DNA of 13,739 nt from Campylobacterota bacterium (GCA_022600655.1 JAHZJZ010000267.1:1-13739); one strand, 5' to 3'; counted from the first letter of the stretch, positions 6,576 through 13,071 are shown. The notes: a model not told the origin generated them from the letters alone. Program-made: numbers and translations.

Positions 6576-7093
6576 TTTTTTTCTTTCGTGGGTAGGAATG
6601 CCCACGCTACGGTTGGTTGTGGCTCTCCAGTATTATGCCCTAACCATCTCCACCCTAACTCATTTTTATTTCCTCCATAAATAGGGTCACTAAGCAGAGC
6701 TTCTATCGTATAAAAAAGTAAAAAAGAGAGCCAGTTTTTACCTATTTTGGTCTCTGAAAACTCCTCTATAACTTTTGATTGTTCATCAAAATGCATAGTT
6801 AAAAAATCAGGCTCCTCTTCTATAAGTTTTTGGGCTCCCTCATGTAAAAATAGTAAATCACTTTTCACAAAAGAGGCGTGAGAAGAGACATTTATAAGAT
6901 AGTTCGTCGCACCAAACTCACTCGCAGAGGGAGCATCACCATTTTTAGGAAAAAGCACCTCTTGCACTGAGGCGATTACTTTAAAAGGCTCAATTTTTAT
7001 GGGTGTTTTTGCACCCTGTGGAAGTAACATCAATGCTGTTCCAACAACAATAGTTGAGGCAATAAATACTCTTCGTGTCATTATCATTTTCAT
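6572..7093 (-). CDS. Gluconate 2-dehydrogenase subunit 3-type small subunit with Tat signal (Cj0414-like)
   Basis: Small subunit partner of the GMC dehydrogenase. In this family it carries a Tat signal and brings the folded flavin subunit across the membrane as a hitchhiker. The N-terminus has TRRVFIAS, a twin-arginine motif, followed by a hydrophobic stretch ending near residue 28. The body matches subunit 3 features: VQEVLFPKNGDAPSASEFGA and a late DPIYGGNKNELGWRWLG. At 173 residues it has the usual length. The start is uncertain: ATGs at 7093, 7087 and 7081 are in frame. A TATAAT at 7105-7100 would put the transcript start near 7093, and GGA precedes 7087 by 5 bases, so the true start may be 7087 or 7081. 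The last residues (TVAWAFLPT) come from a palindromic repeat-like sequence rather than normal family sequence. The TGA overlaps the ATG of the flavin subunit. Confidence 0.85.
   Translation of the reverse strand: MKMIMTRRVFIASTIVVGTALMLLPQGAKTPIKIEPFKVIASVQEVLFPKNGDAPSASEFGATNYLINVSSHASFVKSDLLFLHEGAQKLIEEEPDFLTMHFDEQSKVIEEFSETKIGKNWLSFLLFYTIEALLSDPIYGGNKNELGWRWLGHNTGEPQPTVAWAFLPTKEKK
6586..6612. repeat. Palindromic dispersed-repeat-like element at the 3' end of the small-subunit gene
   Basis: CGTGGG (6587-6592) and CCCACG (6601-6606) form a perfect 6-bp G/C-rich stem with an 8-base loop, in otherwise AT-rich DNA, followed by CTACGG. Its form and its translation (AWAFLPT in one frame, VGIPTHE in another) resemble the short interspersed palindromes (REP-like) that often encode C-terminal tails of hypothetical proteins. 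Only one copy is in this window, so the repeat status is from recognition and needs a genome search. Confidence 0.5.
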
Positions 7094-7099
7094 CCAAAG

Positions 7100-7105
7100 A
7101 TTATA
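7100..7105 (-). promoter_or_regulatory. Candidate -10 box for the dehydrogenase operon
   Basis: TATAAT on the minus strand, in the context ATGTTATAATC with an extended-type TG one base before it. No -35 box is evident. Transcription would begin about 7093, almost at the first ATG, which bears on the true start of the small subunit. Confidence 0.5.
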
Positions 7106-7164
7106 ACATTTTTAAGAAATATCTTTTGGTAACCGTTGCTACATAAAAAATAGTTATATTTAGC

Positions 7165-7170
7165 TATAAT
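7165..7170 (+). promoter_or_regulatory. Candidate -10 box for the Cys-rich lipoprotein gene
   Basis: TATAAT lies 31 bases before the ATG at 7202. AAAGGA (7189-7194) is the ribosome binding site. The promoter is back-to-back with that of the dehydrogenase operon within 108 bases, so a shared regulator could act on both, but no operator was recognised. Confidence 0.55.
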
Positions 7171-7201
7171 ACAAATATAACTTATATAAAAAGGATTAAT
7201 T

Positions 7202-7399
7202 ATGAAAAAAATATTATTTGGCTCTCTTGTAGCACTCTCTTTAATCGGATTTACAGGATGTAATGATGGTGGCTCTTCAACTTCAGAAGCAACTAAAAGT
7301 GCAAAGTGTGGTGAGGGTAAGTGTGGTGGTGATGCTAAAAAAGCTGAAAGCAAATGTGGAGGCGAAGAGAAAGCTACAAAATGTGGTGGTGACAAATAA
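7202..7399 (+). CDS. Small Cys-rich lipoprotein with four KCG motifs, possible metal-binding peptide
   Basis: A 65-residue protein. A lipoprotein signal peptide ends at FTGC (17-20), with Cys20 the predicted acylated residue; Phe at -3 is unusual but tolerated. The mature part is a Ser/Thr-rich linker followed by a low-complexity Lys/Gly/Glu region with Cys at 36, 41, 52 and 61. Each of these is in KCG, and 36-43 reads CGEGKCGG. There is no aromatic or hydrophobic core, so the mature part is probably disordered unless it binds metal. The EGKCG motif is the hallmark of BufA1/HvfA-type precursors, which DUF692 (MNIO) enzymes modify into copper-binding peptides; no such enzyme is encoded here. 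It is monocistronic with its own promoter and RBS, and divergent from the dehydrogenase operon. The ORF is well supported by promoter, SD and signal peptide; its function is inference. Confidence 0.85.
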   Translation: MKKILFGSLVALSLIGFTGCNDGGSSTSEATKSAKCGEGKCGGDAKKAESKCGGEEKATKCGGDK

Positions 7400-7419
7400 C
7401 ACAAATATCTAAACATTTA

Positions 7420-7443
7420 GACTGTGGAAAAAATTTCACAGTC
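7420..7443. terminator. Hairpin between the lipoprotein gene and the convergent antiporter gene
   Basis: GACTGTG (7420-7426) pairs perfectly with CACAGTC (7437-7443), and the stem can extend by AAA/TTT past a bulged G. It lies 20 bases after the lipoprotein stop and 21 bases beyond the antiporter stop. T-rich sequence follows on the plus strand only after a gap (7451-7463), so it is a weak intrinsic terminator at best. Confidence 0.45.
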
Positions 7444-7464
7444 ACTACTGTTTAACAATTTTTC

Positions 7465-9060
7465 TCACTTTACTTTGTCAACCATTGCCACTGCTGTATT
7501 TTCTATCCCCACAATGACATGCGACAGACCTAAATCATTTAGGTCTTGTTCCTCTACATAGTTGTCTACCTTTACAATGGTTTTAACATCACTGTGAGTT
7601 AAGTCATTAATTGTTTCACAGATAAGGTGTAGTTTTTGGCTATTGTCTACCGCAACAATCACAGCTGATGCCTCTTTGATATTGACCAACTCTAAAATAT
7701 TTTTTTGCCCAGCATTTCCAAATATTACAGGTTCATTAACTTTTTGAGCCTCTTTTACGGTTTGGATATCTTGCTCTACAGCAATAAAAAGTAACTCCTC
7801 CTTTTTAAGTAGCTTTGCAATATTTCTTCCCAGTCGTCCATACCCGATTAAAACAATATGCTTAGATAAGTTCTCTGTTTGCAAAAAAGGTTCCATAGAG
7901 TCATCATGATTTAAGAGTAATCGGTCGGTTAATGGTGTAATCTTTTTCAAAACAAACGGAGTTAAAATCATTGAAAAAATAACAATAACAATCAAAACCT
8001 GCCCAATAACAGGATTTAAAAGACCCTGTGCAAATGAGAGTTCAAAAATAACCAAGGCAAACTCACCCAGCTGAAAGAGGGTTAAGCCCCCTTTCAAAGC
8101 ACTTCGTCTATCTGTAGCAAACTTTAGTAAATTAAAAATAATCAGCACTTTACTCGCAATAAGCAGAGGTAAAAGCAGTGCAATCCACCCAAGGTATTTA
8201 ACGATAATGGCAAAATCTAGCTGCATCCCAACAGTAATAAAAAAGATGCCCAAAAGCAGGTCTCTAAAAGGGATAAGGTCAGCCTCTACCTGATGTTTAT
8301 AGTGTGTCTCTGCAATCATCATCCCTGCAATAAATGCTCCCAATGAGTATGAAAAACTAAGCACATGTGCTAGATAAGAGGCTCCAATAACAATAAAAAG
8401 AATCGAACCGATAAAAATCTCATGAGACTTACTTTTGGTTACTTGATAGAAAAAAGGCTCTAACAAGTATCTACCTACAACATAGAGTCCTATAAGTAAA
8501 ATTGTCGCATCAAGTGCTGTTTCAAGCAGAAGTGTAGAGATAGATTTATCTTCTATCGAAAAGATAGTAATCATCAGTAAAATAGGGATAACAGCGATAT
8601 CTTGAAAGAGTAAAATCCCAAAAACTTTACGCCCATACTCTTTATTAATATCACCATTTTCATTGAGTAGTTTGAGTACAATCGCTGTCGAAGAGAGAGC
8701 CAGTGCCAACCCAATAATAATGGCTGACTTGAGTTCAATTTCAAATAGAAAGTGAGCTATCGCTCCAAAGAGAAGTGCCGTAAGATGTACCTGTAGACCT
8801 CCATAGAGAAAAACCTCTTTTTTCATTCTTAAGAGATGTTGAAGTGAAAACTCTAGCCCAATGGTAAACATTAAAAAAACTACCCCAAACTCGGCAATCT
8901 CTTTAAGCTCATGGTTATGCATCGCATCATGTAGTCCAAAACCATAAGCGATAATCACCCCTGTTGCAATATATCCAATTATCGTAGGAACATGAAAATA
9001 TTTTAGCAGTAGGTTTAAAAGTGTTGCGACAAAGAGTGCGAAGACTATAATCTCTAGCAT
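7465..9060 (-). CDS. KefB-type CPA2 cation:proton antiporter with RCK N-terminal domain
   Basis: An inner-membrane monovalent cation (K+ or Na+)/H+ antiporter. Residues about 1-370 form a Na+/H+ exchanger domain with roughly 12 hydrophobic segments. Family hallmarks are GLEFSL (68-73), LALSSTAIV (120-128), FQDIAVIP (152-159) with the Gln-Asp pair of KefC-like transporters, and GIFFITVGM (271-279). A hydrophilic linker leads to a cytosolic TrkA-N/RCK domain (about 400-520) that begins HIVLIGYGRLG, with nucleotide-binding GYGRLG at 406-411, and has a conserved FGNAGQ. At 531 residues it is complete but has no further RCK-C domain. No KefF/KefG ancillary gene lies next to it, so glutathione gating as in E. 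coli KefB/KefC is not implied. The ATG at 9060 has AGGGG about 11-12 bases upstream. It probably has its own promoter in the 76-base gap after the Rpn gene. Confidence 0.92.
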   Translation of the reverse strand: MLEIIVFALFVATLLNLLLKYFHVPTIIGYIATGVIIAYGFGLHDAMHNHELKEIAEFGVVFLMFTIGLEFSLQHLLRMKKEVFLYGGLQVHLTALLFGAIAHFLFEIELKSAIIIGLALALSSTAIVLKLLNENGDINKEYGRKVFGILLFQDIAVIPILLMITIFSIEDKSISTLLLETALDATILLIGLYVVGRYLLEPFFYQVTKSKSHEIFIGSILFIVIGASYLAHVLSFSYSLGAFIAGMMIAETHYKHQVEADLIPFRDLLLGIFFITVGMQLDFAIIVKYLGWIALLLPLLIASKVLIIFNLLKFATDRRSALKGGLTLFQLGEFALVIFELSFAQGLLNPVIGQVLIVIVIFSMILTPFVLKKITPLTDRLLLNHDDSMEPFLQTENLSKHIVLIGYGRLGRNIAKLLKKEELLFIAVEQDIQTVKEAQKVNEPVIFGNAGQKNILELVNIKEASAVIVAVDNSQKLHLICETINDLTHSDVKTIVKVDNYVEEQDLNDLGLSHVIVGIENTAVAMVDKVK

Positions 9061-9096
9061 GGTGTTGGCTTACCCCTTTCTATCAAAAGTTTGAGG

Positions 9097-9105
9097 AGTA
9101 TAGCA
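9097..9105 (-). promoter_or_regulatory. Candidate extended -10 promoter for the antiporter gene
   Basis: On the minus strand TGC-TATACT forms an extended -10 box 36 bases before the ATG at 9060. No -35 box is visible. This suggests transcription independent of the upstream Rpn gene. Confidence 0.5.
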
Positions 9106-9136
9106 TACTTTTTACATCTTATAATGCACTTAGTGT

Positions 9137-9349
9137 TTACTCTTTTTTCTGATGAATATACTCTAAAAGCTCCTCTTTTTTAATATTCAACTCTTTAACA
9201 ATCGCATCGATAGAGAGATTAAACTTCTCAATCATAATCACAGCATCTTTGAGTCGTGCTTCTTTAGCACCCTCTTCTCTCCCTTTCTCTAAGCCTTGCT
9301 CTAAACCTATACTAAAAGAGGGCATCTTTTCTATATCTACGGTTAACAT
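9137..9349 (-). CDS. Candidate intragenic short protein (RpnS-like) within Rpn paralog 2
   Basis: An in-frame ATG at 9349-9347 follows AAAGGAG (9361-9355) by exactly 5 bases, the same sequence and spacing as in the first paralog, and better spaced than this gene's own main SD. The product would be 70 residues, from MLTVDIEKMPSF to the end, containing the Gly/Glu repeat and helical tail but no nuclease core. E. coli Rpn loci use this layout for an antitoxin that binds the long form. The codons also serve conserved Lys-Gly-Glu residues, so the SD needs experimental support. Confidence 0.45.
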   Translation of the reverse strand: MLTVDIEKMPSFSIGLEQGLEKGREEGAKEARLKDAVIMIEKFNLSIDAIVKELNIKKEELLEYIHQKKE

Positions 9350-9943
9350 CTGTTCTCCTTTCTTGACATTTTTTTCTAAATCTCTATTGGTCGACAAAAT
9401 CTCTACCATTTTAAGATGGCTTCTAAAACTTAACTCATCTGTAGAGAGCTGTTTTAGCTTTTTAAGTATGGTATTGACCATCAGTTGTTTATCATTCTGT
9501 TCAAAATCACAAAGTATCGCCAGTGCCACAGCTGAGGGATCACTGCTCTGTAACAGCTCCTCACAGGGTATGGTTCTCATGTCTATTATACCATACGCAT
9601 AATCAATTTTATCTCGTTTAACCGTCGAAATCATCCGACACTCTGCATGACCGATGTATATCATGTATTGGTCAATCCTGTAGTTTTCATGCTCAAAAAA
9701 GATATCACTGTAGTAGCGTAACATTCGTTTATGCATCTCTTTGTGGTTATTGTTCTGTACCTCGATATGAACGATACGTTCATCACTCTTAAACAAGATA
9801 TCAGCATCTCGCTTCTCAATCCGTGTAAACTCTTTATCTATTAACTCTATCTCATTACTAATAGGAATTTTCAAGATATGTTTTGAGAGTTCTTTGGCAA
9901 TATTTTTGAGTATCTCTTTGGTTATAATATCCTTGTTCACCAT
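9137..9943 (-). CDS. Rpn-family PD-(D/E)XK nuclease, paralog 2 (long form)
   Basis: Second copy of the Rpn nuclease found at 3051-3824, 268 residues. The nuclease core is intact: KEFTR with Glu38, KRDAD (44-48), and HIEVQNN (59-65) with Glu61-x-Gln63. DPSAVALAIL (135-144) and NTILKKL (157-163) match the first copy. The two proteins align without gaps through about residue 210 at roughly 60% identity by eye. This copy then has a longer Gly/Glu/Lys repeat (GLEQGLEKGREEGAKEAR, 213-230) followed by a helical tail with NLSIDAIVKEL. AAGGAG with a short 3-base spacer precedes the ATG at 9943. The gene lies downstream of ompA-like and upstream of the antiporter on the same strand. An internal start with an SD lies at 9349. 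Like the other copy it lacks transposon ends. Known relatives are DNases with toxic or antiphage activity; that role here is by homology only. Confidence 0.9.
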   Translation of the reverse strand: MVNKDIITKEILKNIAKELSKHILKIPISNEIELIDKEFTRIEKRDADILFKSDERIVHIEVQNNNHKEMHKRMLRYYSDIFFEHENYRIDQYMIYIGHAECRMISTVKRDKIDYAYGIIDMRTIPCEELLQSSDPSAVALAILCDFEQNDKQLMVNTILKKLKQLSTDELSFRSHLKMVEILSTNRDLEKNVKKGEQMLTVDIEKMPSFSIGLEQGLEKGREEGAKEARLKDAVIMIEKFNLSIDAIVKELNIKKEELLEYIHQKKE

Positions 9944-9966
9944 ATTCTCCTTTTTTAGGACTATGG

Positions 9967-10017
9967 ATATTTTAACGCAAAAAGTTTTTTAATATTAAAA
10001 ATATGTCAAATTGTCAT
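9967..10017 (-). promoter_or_regulatory. Conserved upstream region of Rpn paralog 2, with paired TGACA motifs
   Basis: Counterpart of 3851-3901. Minus strand: ATGACAATTTGACAT (10017-10003) is identical in 15 of 15 positions, and GTTAAAATAT (9976-9967) matches in 9 of 10, at nearly the same distance from the start codon. TAAAAT (9974-9969) is a credible -10 box, 25 bases before the ATG. The same 51-bp layout at both genes suggests a shared promoter and regulator inherited at duplication. Confidence 0.5.
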
Positions 10018-10034
10018 GTTTTCAATTAGAAAAC
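10018..10034. terminator. Small hairpin after the ompA-like gene
   Basis: GTTTTC (10018-10023) and GAAAAC (10029-10034) form a perfect 6-bp stem with a 5-base loop just beyond the ompA-like stop at 10040. It has little G/C and no T-run, so it is a weak terminator candidate. It abuts the conserved TGACA element of the Rpn gene. Confidence 0.25.
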
Positions 10035-10039
10035 TCATC

Positions 10040-11632
10040 CTACTCCTCAATCAAAAACCGAACGGCATAACTTCCTGTGTAGGCTGAAATTCGACCATAA
10101 ATCTTTTTGCCATCGCCTCTATCGTTGATTTTAAAGTAGAGGTCATTGCCCTCTTTGCCTACTATTTTAGCATTGTAGAGTTCTAGCACATTTTCATAGT
10201 TTTTGATAATCGCTTTTCTGGAGATACTCTCATCAACCTTACCATCTTTTATAATTTTATAGCTAATATATTCATGTTGTCCTTTATACTGTTTGAGTTC
10301 TTTTTTCTCAGAATAAGGTTTGCTGTATTGGATATTGAGGTCATCATTTTTATAGCTATTTTTACTATCTACTACAGCATTTGGTAAAGGTTTGATAAAG
10401 TCTATGGTAATGAGTGCTTTCTTATCGCCACCACTTACTTTGTGTAGCTCTACTCTTCGGTTTTTAGCTCTTCCCTCGTCGGTATCATTGGTGGTAACTG
10501 GTTTCTGTTCTCCAAAGCCTTTAGAGGTGAGTCGTTCACTCTCTATACTGTTAGCAATAATGGCATCTTTAACTGATTTAGCTCTGGCTGTGGAGAGTTT
10601 GAGGTTATAGTTATCATCACCTTTATTATCGGTATGCCCCTGTACCGAGAGGACTAGGTCAGGATATTTTTGCATGAGTGCAACCGTTGAGAGTATCGCT
10701 TTAGTTGACTCTTTTTTAAGTGTTGCTTTATCAAAATCAAAATAGATACCATCAAGGGTGATTTTTCCCTCTCTGTCGAGTTCGGCTTTTATCTTATCTG
10801 GTGAGAGAACCAGTGACTGTTTAAACGCTTCCTCTTTAATAATAGTGACGGAGAAAGTACTATCATACGATTTCATTTTTATAAAATAGTTCGCATCCTC
10901 ATGGCTAAGCTCAAAGAGCATATTGTTATCTTCATCTTTTAAAATCTTAGCCCCTAGCTTGAGTATCTCCTCTTTGTAGCTATGGGCATTGATGTAACGG
11001 TAACTATCTTTATCTTTTTGCTTACTCTTTTTAAAATCAATCTCCCAAAACTCACCTTTTTTAACAGCAGAGTCTCTATTGTAGAAGAACTCTTTTTCAT
11101 TGTATTGGTTGTACTCAACATTATCAATTCCAAAATTTTCTATAACGGGAATGGCAATATTTTTAGGAAAAGTTATTTTTTTAGCTTTTTCTCTAGTGTA
11201 GCTGTATGGCTCTTTGGTAGAGAGTTTAACGGTTTTTGGAAAGGGGGTTGTTCTAAGAAGTACATAACTATAACCATGAGCATAGACCCTTAGTCTTAAC
11301 CAATACTCATCCTCTTTTTTAGTAAAATGTGCAAAGCCATTTTTGTTAATTTCGCTCGTTTCGATTCCAAGTGCCTTTGCCACAAATGCATTGACCACGC
11401 TCTCGTAGCTATCATCTTGAAACTCAGGATAGTCAAACTCCTGCTCCCATGTTTGACCATATTTATCTTTATAGCCAACCTTTTGTATATATACTTCTAA
11501 CTTATCATACCGCTCCTCCTCTATCTCTGAGGCTTTGGTTACCTTTGGATATTTCAGATTAAATCCATGTGGTTGAGCAGAAAGTATATTGATAAAAAAG
11601 AGCAGTGTGATGAGTGGTTTAAGTAAGTACAT
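10040..11632 (-). CDS. OmpA-family peptidoglycan-associated protein with flanking repeat modules
   Basis: A secreted 530-residue envelope protein. The signal peptide (1-19) ends ILSA before QPHG. An OmpA C-terminal peptidoglycan-binding domain sits at about 292-398: IYFDFDKATL, GHTDNKG (332-338), the LSTARAKSV helix, GFGEQKP and NRRVEL (391-396), with the Asp and Arg that bind diaminopimelate present. Unusually the domain is internal. Three related modules of about 90-100 residues lie around it, two before (about 41-130 and 170-268) and one after (436-530). Each module ends in a pattern like ...Y-x-x-R/K-x-x-Y...S-Y/F-x-V. There is no N-terminal beta-barrel of the classical OmpA kind, so it is more likely a periplasmic or outer-membrane-attached linker. 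AAGGA lies 9 bases before the ATG. It is followed by the Rpn gene after 96 bases. The OmpA domain is certain; the modules' function is unknown. Confidence 0.9.
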   Translation of the reverse strand: MYLLKPLITLLFFINILSAQPHGFNLKYPKVTKASEIEEERYDKLEVYIQKVGYKDKYGQTWEQEFDYPEFQDDSYESVVNAFVAKALGIETSEINKNGFAHFTKKEDEYWLRLRVYAHGYSYVLLRTTPFPKTVKLSTKEPYSYTREKAKKITFPKNIAIPVIENFGIDNVEYNQYNEKEFFYNRDSAVKKGEFWEIDFKKSKQKDKDSYRYINAHSYKEEILKLGAKILKDEDNNMLFELSHEDANYFIKMKSYDSTFSVTIIKEEAFKQSLVLSPDKIKAELDREGKITLDGIYFDFDKATLKKESTKAILSTVALMQKYPDLVLSVQGHTDNKGDDNYNLKLSTARAKSVKDAIIANSIESERLTSKGFGEQKPVTTNDTDEGRAKNRRVELHKVSGGDKKALITIDFIKPLPNAVVDSKNSYKNDDLNIQYSKPYSEKKELKQYKGQHEYISYKIIKDGKVDESISRKAIIKNYENVLELYNAKIVGKEGNDLYFKINDRGDGKKIYGRISAYTGSYAVRFLIEE

Positions 11633-11652
11633 ATCTGTTTCCTTATGTTAGA

Positions 11653-11664
11653 GTTATAATTTTA
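11653..11664 (-). promoter_or_regulatory. Candidate -10 region for the ompA-like gene
   Basis: Minus strand TAAAAT (11664-11659) runs directly into TATAAC (11658-11653), 20-26 bases before the start codon. Either could serve as the -10 box. No -35 box is evident. The spacer between this gene and gltA is 122 bases. Confidence 0.4.
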
Positions 11665-11733
11665 ACAAATATAAACTATTAACAAGGATAATATAATGCT
11701 TTTTTCAAATCTTCTTCATTTACAAAGTTCTAT

Positions 11734-11759
11734 AGTAGAAGAGCGTTATCTCTCCTACT
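11734..11759 (-). terminator. Hairpin overlapping the gltA stop codon
   Basis: Arms at 11734-11743 and 11750-11759 form a 10-bp stem with one G·U pair and a 6-base loop. The gltA TAG (11757-11755) lies inside the stem. No T-run follows on the minus strand, so termination would be weak or factor-assisted; 3'-end protection is an alternative. Confidence 0.35.
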
Positions 11760-13038
11760 CTCCTATATATAACTGTCTTGGTCGAGCAATTTTAGATTTT
11801 TTATCATTTCTAAACTCCATAAGTTGGGTAACCCATCCTACAGACCGACCAATTACAAAAATAGGTGTAAACATAGGTCGTTTAATACCCAGTGCTGTTA
11901 GAATTACCCCTGAGTAGAAATCAATATTTGGGTAGAGATTTCGTTTTATAAAATACTCATCATTAAGAGCTATCTCTTCAATTTTATGGGCTATCTCCAT
12001 TAGTTTTGAATCAAGGTTTAGCTCATCTTTAAGCTGATCTTGCAACTGTTTAAGTACTTTTGCTCTTGGGTCAAAATTTTTATAGACTCTATGCCCAAAC
12101 CCCATAAGTCTAAACTCATCATTGGGGTCTTTGGCTTTGGCTATAAACTTGTCTACATTGTTCACATCGCCAATCATCTCTAGTTGGGCAATAACCGATT
12201 CATTAGCTCCACCATGAGCTCTTCCCCACAGAGCTGAGATACCTGCAGAGATGGCTACATAAGGGTGGGCTCCTGTTGAGGCTACGTTTCGAACGGTCGT
12301 CGTCGAAGCATTTTGTTCATGATCTGCATGTAGGGTAAAAATGGCATCAAGTGCTTCCACCTCTATAGGCATAATATCTCCCGTTCCATCAACCGTTCGT
12401 CGCATTTTTCCACCAGGGTAAGCACGAAGCATATAGAGAAAATTTTCTGTAAATGAACGGTCAATATCAGGATAGATAAAAGGAATACCCAATGATTTTC
12501 TATGTGCAAATGCTGCAAGTGTAGGGATTTTTGCAACAATACGCCGTGCCATATCTTGATACTCTTGTTCATCAGCGACATTGAGGTGTTCATAGTAAAA
12601 TGAAGAGAGTGCAGAGACCCCTGAAGCCAAGATAGACATTGGATGAGCTGAATCAGGAAAGGCATCAATAAGACGATGCAGATTTTCATCAATAAAAGAG
12701 CGATGGCGTAACTCTAAATCGAAATTAATAAGTTCAGCTCTTTTAGGAAGATGACCATTGAGAAGCAGATAACATGTCTCTAAAAAAGAGTGTTTTGTTG
12801 CTAACGCTTCTATAGGAATCCCCCTATAGAAAAGCTCCCCTTTTTCTCCATCGATAAACGTAATATCTGATCGACAAGAGGCTGTCGAAGTGTACCCCAC
12901 ATCATAAGTAAACATTCCTGTTTGCTTATAAAAAGATGAGATATCAACCACCGATGGACCACGAGTTGCATCTAAAATATCAAACTCATACTGCTCATTG
13001 GTTCGGTTGTTTATCATAGTAAGTGTATCTTTGTTCAT
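11755..13038 (-). CDS. gltA: Citrate synthase (type II)
   Basis: Condenses acetyl-CoA and oxaloacetate to citrate, the entry step of the oxidative or reductive-cycle-associated TCA reactions in the cytoplasm. All catalytic residues can be placed by their constant offset of 11 from E. coli GltA: His275 in GRAHGGANE, His316 in MGFGHRVYK, and Asp373 in DFYSGVIL. Also present are FTLHADHEQNAS (234-245) and the C-terminal RPRQLY. The length of 427 residues equals that of the hexameric, NADH-sensitive type II enzymes. The ATG at 13038 has a strong AAGGAGA about 6 bases upstream and a TATAAT box at 13077. The gene is monocistronic: the next gene on this strand, ompA-like, has its own promoter region. 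Whether the organism uses it in an oxidative TCA cycle cannot be decided here; Campylobacterota autotrophs often run the reverse cycle with ATP-citrate lyase. Confidence 0.97.
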   Translation of the reverse strand: MNKDTLTMINNRTNEQYEFDILDATRGPSVVDISSFYKQTGMFTYDVGYTSTASCRSDITFIDGEKGELFYRGIPIEALATKHSFLETCYLLLNGHLPKRAELINFDLELRHRSFIDENLHRLIDAFPDSAHPMSILASGVSALSSFYYEHLNVADEQEYQDMARRIVAKIPTLAAFAHRKSLGIPFIYPDIDRSFTENFLYMLRAYPGGKMRRTVDGTGDIMPIEVEALDAIFTLHADHEQNASTTTVRNVASTGAHPYVAISAGISALWGRAHGGANESVIAQLEMIGDVNNVDKFIAKAKDPNDEFRLMGFGHRVYKNFDPRAKVLKQLQDQLKDELNLDSKLMEIAHKIEEIALNDEYFIKRNLYPNIDFYSGVILTALGIKRPMFTPIFVIGRSVGWVTQLMEFRNDKKSKIARPRQLYIGE

Positions 13039-13071
13039 AACTTTCTCCTTATATTAACATCTCTTTTTTTT

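Noticed and set aside
7301..7396. Repeats in the lipoprotein gene as a CRISPR-like or tandem DNA array
   Set aside because: The repetition is at the protein level (KCG motifs with irregular spacing), with no regular DNA repeat or spacer pattern.
7090..7416. Minus-strand ORF rich in Pro/His/Ser opposite the lipoprotein gene
   Set aside because: It is the antisense image of the KCG repeats, while the plus-strand gene has promoter, SD and signal peptide.
3051..9943. Rpn genes as insertion sequences
   Set aside because: The family is sometimes called putative transposase, but no terminal inverted repeats or target duplications flank either copy; family knowledge points to nucleases.
11696..11917. 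73-codon plus-strand ORF with AAGGAT before its ATG
   Set aside because: Most of it is antisense to the conserved 3' end of gltA, the product has no recognisable features, and the first part overlaps the gltA hairpin.
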